From Bacteroidota bacterium (lineage in GTDB: Bacteria; Bacteroidota; Bacteroidia; Bacteroidales; UBA932): a stretch of DNA of 10,441 bases. The DNA is taken from the NCBI GenBank assembly GCA_009778375.1, contig WRJW01000192.1, forward strand, positions 1 to 10,441, in the 5' to 3' direction. Below are positions 7,123-10,441 of the stretch, piece after piece; the first letter of the stretch is position 1, and every line of letters starts with the position of its first letter. The notes beneath the pieces were generated by a model. The model worked only from the letters and a program-made list of their open reading frames with translations. It made no database searches and had not been told where the DNA came from. A program made the translations under genes and the position numbers.

Positions 7123-8112
7123 ATGCACAACATCATTGTATATTGCGAGAACGAAGAGGGCAAAATTGCCGATGTTTCGTTGGAGTTGCTGACCAAGGGG
7201 CGCAGTTTAGCCTCCCAATTAGGTTGTAAGTTAGATGCTTTGCTGATTGGTTCTAAACTTAAAGGCATGGAGGAGGAACTTTATGCTTATGGCGTCAATA
7301 GTGCGTTTATGGCTGACGACCTCCGCTTGTCGCCCTACCGTACCCTTCCTCATGCGGCTATCGCCATTGGCCTCTTTAGAGAAGAACAACCTCAAATAGC
7401 CCTATTTGGCGCTACCTCTATAGGTCGCGACCTGGCTCCCCGTATTTCGTCGGCGCTCCAAAGCGGACTTACCGCCGACTGTACCTCCTTGGAAATCGGA
7501 GCGCATAACCTTCTCTATCAGATTCGTCCCGCCTTTGGCGGAAACATTATTGCCACCATTGTCAATCCCGATCATCGTCCGCAGATGGCAACCGTCCGCG
7601 AAGGAGTGATGAAAAAAGAGGCGTTGCCGATGCCTGTAGCAGGAAAGTTAACGCTATTGGATCCCAACAAATACCTCCGCGATACCGACTTTGTGGTATC
7701 TATTATTGAACGCCATATTGAAGAGCGTACCCTTAACATAAAAGGAGCTCCCATTATTGTTGCAGGAGGATATGGGGTAGGCAGCAAGGAAAAGTTTGAC
7801 CTTTTATTTGATTTAGCCAAAGTATTGGGCGCAGAAGTAGGGGCTACCCGCGCCGCAGTCGATGCCGGTTTTGCGGATCCTGCCCGACAAATTGGACAAA
7901 CCGGAGTAACGGTAAGGCCTAAACTCTATATTGCCTGCGGTATATCGGGGCAAATCCAGCATACGGCAGGTATGGATCAATCTGCTTTGGTTATTTCGAT
8001 CAATACCGATCCTAAGGCGCCCATCAACCGTATAGCCGATTATGTGATCGAAGGAGACCTGAATGAGGTCATCCCCAAAATGATTCGGGCCTATAAACAA
8101 AATACCCGATAA
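7123..8112 (+). CDS. etfA: Electron transfer flavoprotein subunit alpha
   Basis: This is the alpha subunit of ETF, which carries FAD in its C-terminal domain and pairs with EtfB. It has 329 residues. The N-terminal domain begins with the family-typical NIIVYCENEEGKIADVSLELL. The C-terminal FAD domain is clear: IIVAGGYGVGSKEKF, then ATRAAVDAGF, GQTG at residues 258-261, KLYIACGISGQIQH at 267-280, and INTDPKAPI followed by ADYVIEGDL. Gln277 stands where many homologues have Ala in GISGAIQH, a minor change. ATG 7123 was chosen because it gives the standard N-terminus; an in-frame TTG at 7111 would overlap etfB. The acyl-CoA dehydrogenase starts 10 nt after the stop, so the three genes encode a dehydrogenase-ETF module. 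Confidence 0.97.
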   Translation: MHNIIVYCENEEGKIADVSLELLTKGRSLASQLGCKLDALLIGSKLKGMEEELYAYGVNSAFMADDLRLSPYRTLPHAAIAIGLFREEQPQIALFGATSIGRDLAPRISSALQSGLTADCTSLEIGAHNLLYQIRPAFGGNIIATIVNPDHRPQMATVREGVMKKEALPMPVAGKLTLLDPNKYLRDTDFVVSIIERHIEERTLNIKGAPIIVAGGYGVGSKEKFDLLFDLAKVLGAEVGATRAAVDAGFADPARQIGQTGVTVRPKLYIACGISGQIQHTAGMDQSALVISINTDPKAPINRIADYVIEGDLNEVIPKMIRAYKQNTR

Positions 8113-8122
8113 ACGAACAGAT

Positions 8123-9757
8123 ATGGATAATTTTTATAAAGACAATCCCGATTTGGCTTTTCAATTTGGTCATCCCCTGATGCACCATATTGTGGGCCTT
8201 AAAGAGGCCGATGTCGCCGATGCGCTGGAGAATTACGATCTGGTGTTGGAAATTGTGGGGGATATTTCGGCCAATACTATTGCGCCATCAGCAGAAGAAG
8301 CAGACCACGAGGGACCTGCCCTCCATAACGGCCGCGTATCCTACGCCCGCGCCACCGCCGAAAACCACCGCATACTTACTCAGGCCGGTCTCTACGGAAT
8401 GGCCCTTCCGCACGAATACAATGGCCTTAATTTTCCGATGGTGCCTTATGTTATGGCTGCCGAAATCGTAGCCCGTGCAGACGCCGGTTTTTCCAATATA
8501 TGGGGATTGCAGGATTGTGCCGAAACCATTCGTGAATTTGGATCCGAAGAACTCAAACAGGAATTTTTACCCCGTATATCCCGAGGAGCTACCTGCTCCA
8601 TGGACCTTACAGAACCCGATGCCGGCAGCGATTTGCAAGCCGTAATGCTCAAAGCGACCTGGGACGAATCTACCGGCTTTTGGCTGCTTAACGGGGTTAA
8701 ACGATTTATTACCAACGGAGATGCTCAAATTCAATTGATACTGGCCCGTTCCGAAGAGGGGAGTGCAGATGGCCGAGGCCTCTCCTATTTTGTGCACGAT
8801 CAGGCTTGGGGAGGGGTACGGGTACGTCGTATCGAAAATAAATTGGGCATAAAATCCTCTCCTACCTGTGAATTAACCTTTTCCAACGCCCCCGCCAAAT
8901 TGATCGGCGAACGCAAACTTGGCCTGATCAAATATACCATGTCGCTCATGAATGGGGCGCGTTTGGGAGTAGGCGCGCAATCGGTGGGAATTTCGGAGGC
9001 CGCCTACCGCGAAGCCCTCAAATTTGCGCAGGAGCGGAAGCAGTTTGGTAAACCGGTTCTTTACTTTCCCGCCGTAGCAGAGATGTTGGATACAATTAAG
9101 GCCAAATTGCAGGCATCCCGCGCCTTACTCTACGAAACCGCGCGCTTTACAGATATGTACAAACTTACACATCTAAAACAATACCAGCGTCTTATTGATT
9201 GTTATACGCCTCTGCTCAAGTTTATGGCCGGAGAATACGCCAATCAGAACGCCTACGACGGACTTCAGGTGCACGGCGGTTCGGGATTTATGAAAGATTA
9301 TCCCATAGAGCGCCTATTCCGGGACGCACGGATTACCACTATTTACGAAGGGACTTCGCAGTTGCAGGTGGTAGCTGCCGTCAAAGGGGTGATAAACGGT
9401 ATTTTTCTATCTCAAATCAAGGAATATCAAAATAATCCTGTACAATCTGAATATGAGCCTCTTAAACAACTTCTTCTACAAATGACCGACGAATACGAAC
9501 AGACCTTGAGCCTGATGCAGGGTATAGAATCGGATTGCCTCGATTTTCATGCCCGCCGTTTGGTAGAGATGGCCGGACATATCATTATGGGTTATTTATT
9601 GCTCATCGACGCCCAAAGAGATGAGTCTTTTGCATATTCCGCTGAATTTTACATATTTAATGCTCAATCCCAGAATCGGGAACGGGCCTGTTTTATACAT
9701 TCATGCCTAACTACAAAACCAAACTTCACCAAATCAAAGCCTTTGTCTTTGACGTAG
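8123..9757 (+). CDS. Acyl-CoA dehydrogenase with C-terminal extension
   Basis: This FAD enzyme oxidises acyl-CoA to enoyl-CoA or, with a bifurcating ETF, may run the reverse reduction. The protein is 544 residues, longer than classic ~380-residue members because of an extra helical C-terminal region (about 430 onward) like the acetyl-CoA-dehydrogenase-like C-terminal domain. Seen motifs are MDLTEPDAGSDLQ (160-172), the WLLNGVKRFITNGD flavin segment, RKQFGKP, QVHGGSG (382-388) and RDARITTIYEGTSQLQ. Glu409 in YEGT is the expected catalytic base. It follows etfA directly and is the likely ETF partner. Chain length and substrate cannot be told from sequence alone. The reading frame runs 55 nt into kdsC: residues from about Ser527 on are encoded by the kdsC start region in another frame and do not look family-conserved, so the natural stop may have been lost. 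Confidence 0.93.
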   Translation: MDNFYKDNPDLAFQFGHPLMHHIVGLKEADVADALENYDLVLEIVGDISANTIAPSAEEADHEGPALHNGRVSYARATAENHRILTQAGLYGMALPHEYNGLNFPMVPYVMAAEIVARADAGFSNIWGLQDCAETIREFGSEELKQEFLPRISRGATCSMDLTEPDAGSDLQAVMLKATWDESTGFWLLNGVKRFITNGDAQIQLILARSEEGSADGRGLSYFVHDQAWGGVRVRRIENKLGIKSSPTCELTFSNAPAKLIGERKLGLIKYTMSLMNGARLGVGAQSVGISEAAYREALKFAQERKQFGKPVLYFPAVAEMLDTIKAKLQASRALLYETARFTDMYKLTHLKQYQRLIDCYTPLLKFMAGEYANQNAYDGLQVHGGSGFMKDYPIERLFRDARITTIYEGTSQLQVVAAVKGVINGIFLSQIKEYQNNPVQSEYEPLKQLLLQMTDEYEQTLSLMQGIESDCLDFHARRLVEMAGHIIMGYLLLIDAQRDESFAYSAEFYIFNAQSQNRERACFIHSCLTTKPNFTKSKPLSLT

Positions 9758-10209
9758 ACGGAGTATTTACAGACGGAACCGTCTTGGTTACCGAGAGCGG
9801 CGATCTGCTAAGAGCGCACCACGCCAAAGACGGCTACGCCGTCCGTTGCGCCGTAACACTTGGTTATCGTGTGGGAATTATTACCGGAGGAACCTCGCCT
9901 ACCATTACCAAACGTTTTGATATGTTGGGTGTTTCTGACGTCTATATGGGCGCCCATACCAAAATGGAGTATTTTGATCATTTTTGTGCCAAATACCATT
10001 TGGATCCCCATCACGTTCTTTTTATGGGCGACGACATTCCGGATATAGAGGTGATGCGCGTATGCGGCCTCCCCTGCTGCCCCGCCGACGCTGTACCCGA
10101 AGTACAAAAAGCGGCGCAATACATATCGCTCTATGCCGGAGGCAAAGGGTGTGTCCGGGATGTGGTAGAACAAACGCTGCGCCTGCAGGAGAAATGGTAT
10201 TCGGCATGA
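9703..10209 (+). CDS. kdsC: KdsC-like HAD phosphatase (3-deoxy-D-manno-octulosonate 8-phosphate phosphatase)
   Basis: This likely hydrolyses Kdo-8-phosphate to Kdo in the cytoplasm, a step in making the inner core of lipopolysaccharide. The 168-residue protein is a capless C0-type HAD enzyme of the usual size. Motif I is FDVDGVFTDG with nucleophile Asp17 and Asp19; motif II is IITGG with Thr61; motif III is Lys87; motif IV is MGDDIPD with Asp110/Asp111. The segment AGGKGCVRD (145-153) is the C-terminal signature typical of KdsC. The ATG at 9703 gives the standard N-terminus, so the 55-nt overlap with the dehydrogenase comes from the dehydrogenase reading through, not from a wrong kdsC start. 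Its TGA overlaps the maf start. A related sugar-phosphate phosphatase of the same family cannot be fully excluded. Confidence 0.92.
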   Translation: MPNYKTKLHQIKAFVFDVDGVFTDGTVLVTESGDLLRAHHAKDGYAVRCAVTLGYRVGIITGGTSPTITKRFDMLGVSDVYMGAHTKMEYFDHFCAKYHLDPHHVLFMGDDIPDIEVMRVCGLPCCPADAVPEVQKAAQYISLYAGGKGCVRDVVEQTLRLQEKWYSA

Positions 10210-10441
10210 AGATTATCTTAGGTTCTGCCTCCCCCAGAAGGCAGGAGTTGTTAAAGGGATTGGATATTCCCTTTACCGTAGAATACAACCCTGAGGTAGA
10301 AGAGCATATTGACCCCCTGTTGCCTCCCGAAGCCGTTCCCGAATCTTTAGCCAAGCAAAAATCGTTGGCTTTTCCGCGGCCGTTGGCCCAGGATGAATTG
10401 CTGATTACCGCCGATACTTTAGTGTATGCCTGCGGTCAGGT
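10206..10441 (+). CDS. maf: Maf family nucleotide pyrophosphatase (5' part only)
   Basis: The frame starts at ATG 10206, overlapping the kdsC stop in an ATGA arrangement, and is open to the window end (78 full codons). The N-terminus IILGSASPRRQELL (residues 3-16) is the Maf signature, with the Ser-Pro-Arg-Arg loop that contacts the nucleotide phosphates. ITADTLV (67-73) follows, with Asp70 as the likely catalytic acidic residue of the ADT motif. Maf proteins hydrolyse nucleoside triphosphates such as dTTP and UTP, or modified pyrimidine nucleotides, to monophosphates as a cleansing step; older work tied them to septum formation. Which subfamily this is cannot be decided without the C-terminal half. 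Confidence 0.93.
   Translation, partial: MKIILGSASPRRQELLKGLDIPFTVEYNPEVEEHIDPLLPPEAVPESLAKQKSLAFPRPLAQDELLITADTLVYACGQ

Noticed and set aside
9808..10173. 121-residue minus-strand frame opposite kdsC
   Set aside because: It lies antisense to a well-supported KdsC-like gene and shows no family features.
10186..10191. AGGAGA as a Shine-Dalgarno site for maf
   Set aside because: It is 14 nt from the ATG, too far for a convincing site, and lies in kdsC coding sequence; other starts here also lack such sites.

Overview
This window looks like ordinary chromosome from a Bacteroidota bacterium, most likely a member of the Bacteroidales; that placement is an inference. It rests on the family style of the proteins (DUF3467, a long acyl-CoA dehydrogenase with a C-terminal extension, a KdsC-like phosphatase next to Maf, a lipoprotein with tandem Ig-like repeats). 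It is supported by the lack of convincing Shine-Dalgarno sequences in front of the starts and by a TAnnTTTG promoter element typical of the phylum. Coding density is very high. No tRNA, rRNA, mobile element, CRISPR array or clear terminator was seen.

Left half (1-5921, minus strand): three genes read leftwards from a short divergent intergenic region. They are a secreted M28-family metallopeptidase, valyl-tRNA synthetase (valS, 6 nt downstream), and a large putative lipoprotein whose start overlaps the end of valS by 11 nt and whose 3' end lies beyond the window. The lipoprotein has a reading frame open to the window edge.

Middle (5922-6000): a 79-nt divergent promoter region with a good -7 element facing right.

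Right half (6001-10441, plus strand): six tightly packed genes. They are a small DUF3467 protein, etfB, etfA, an acyl-CoA dehydrogenase, a KdsC-like HAD phosphatase and the 5' part of maf. Most junctions overlap or are separated by 10 nt or less, so one transcript is likely. EtfAB plus the acyl-CoA dehydrogenase form a flavin electron-transfer module for an acyl-CoA/enoyl-CoA step. The EtfB sequence resembles the clostridial bifurcating type. KdsC would supply Kdo for lipopolysaccharide, and Maf is a nucleotide house-cleaning enzyme.

No clearly new system was found. The points most worth a second look are the repeat-built lipoprotein, the non-canonical metal-site motifs and possible C-terminal winged-helix domain of the M28 protein, the possible electron-bifurcating ETF, and the unusually long 55-nt overlap between the dehydrogenase and kdsC.
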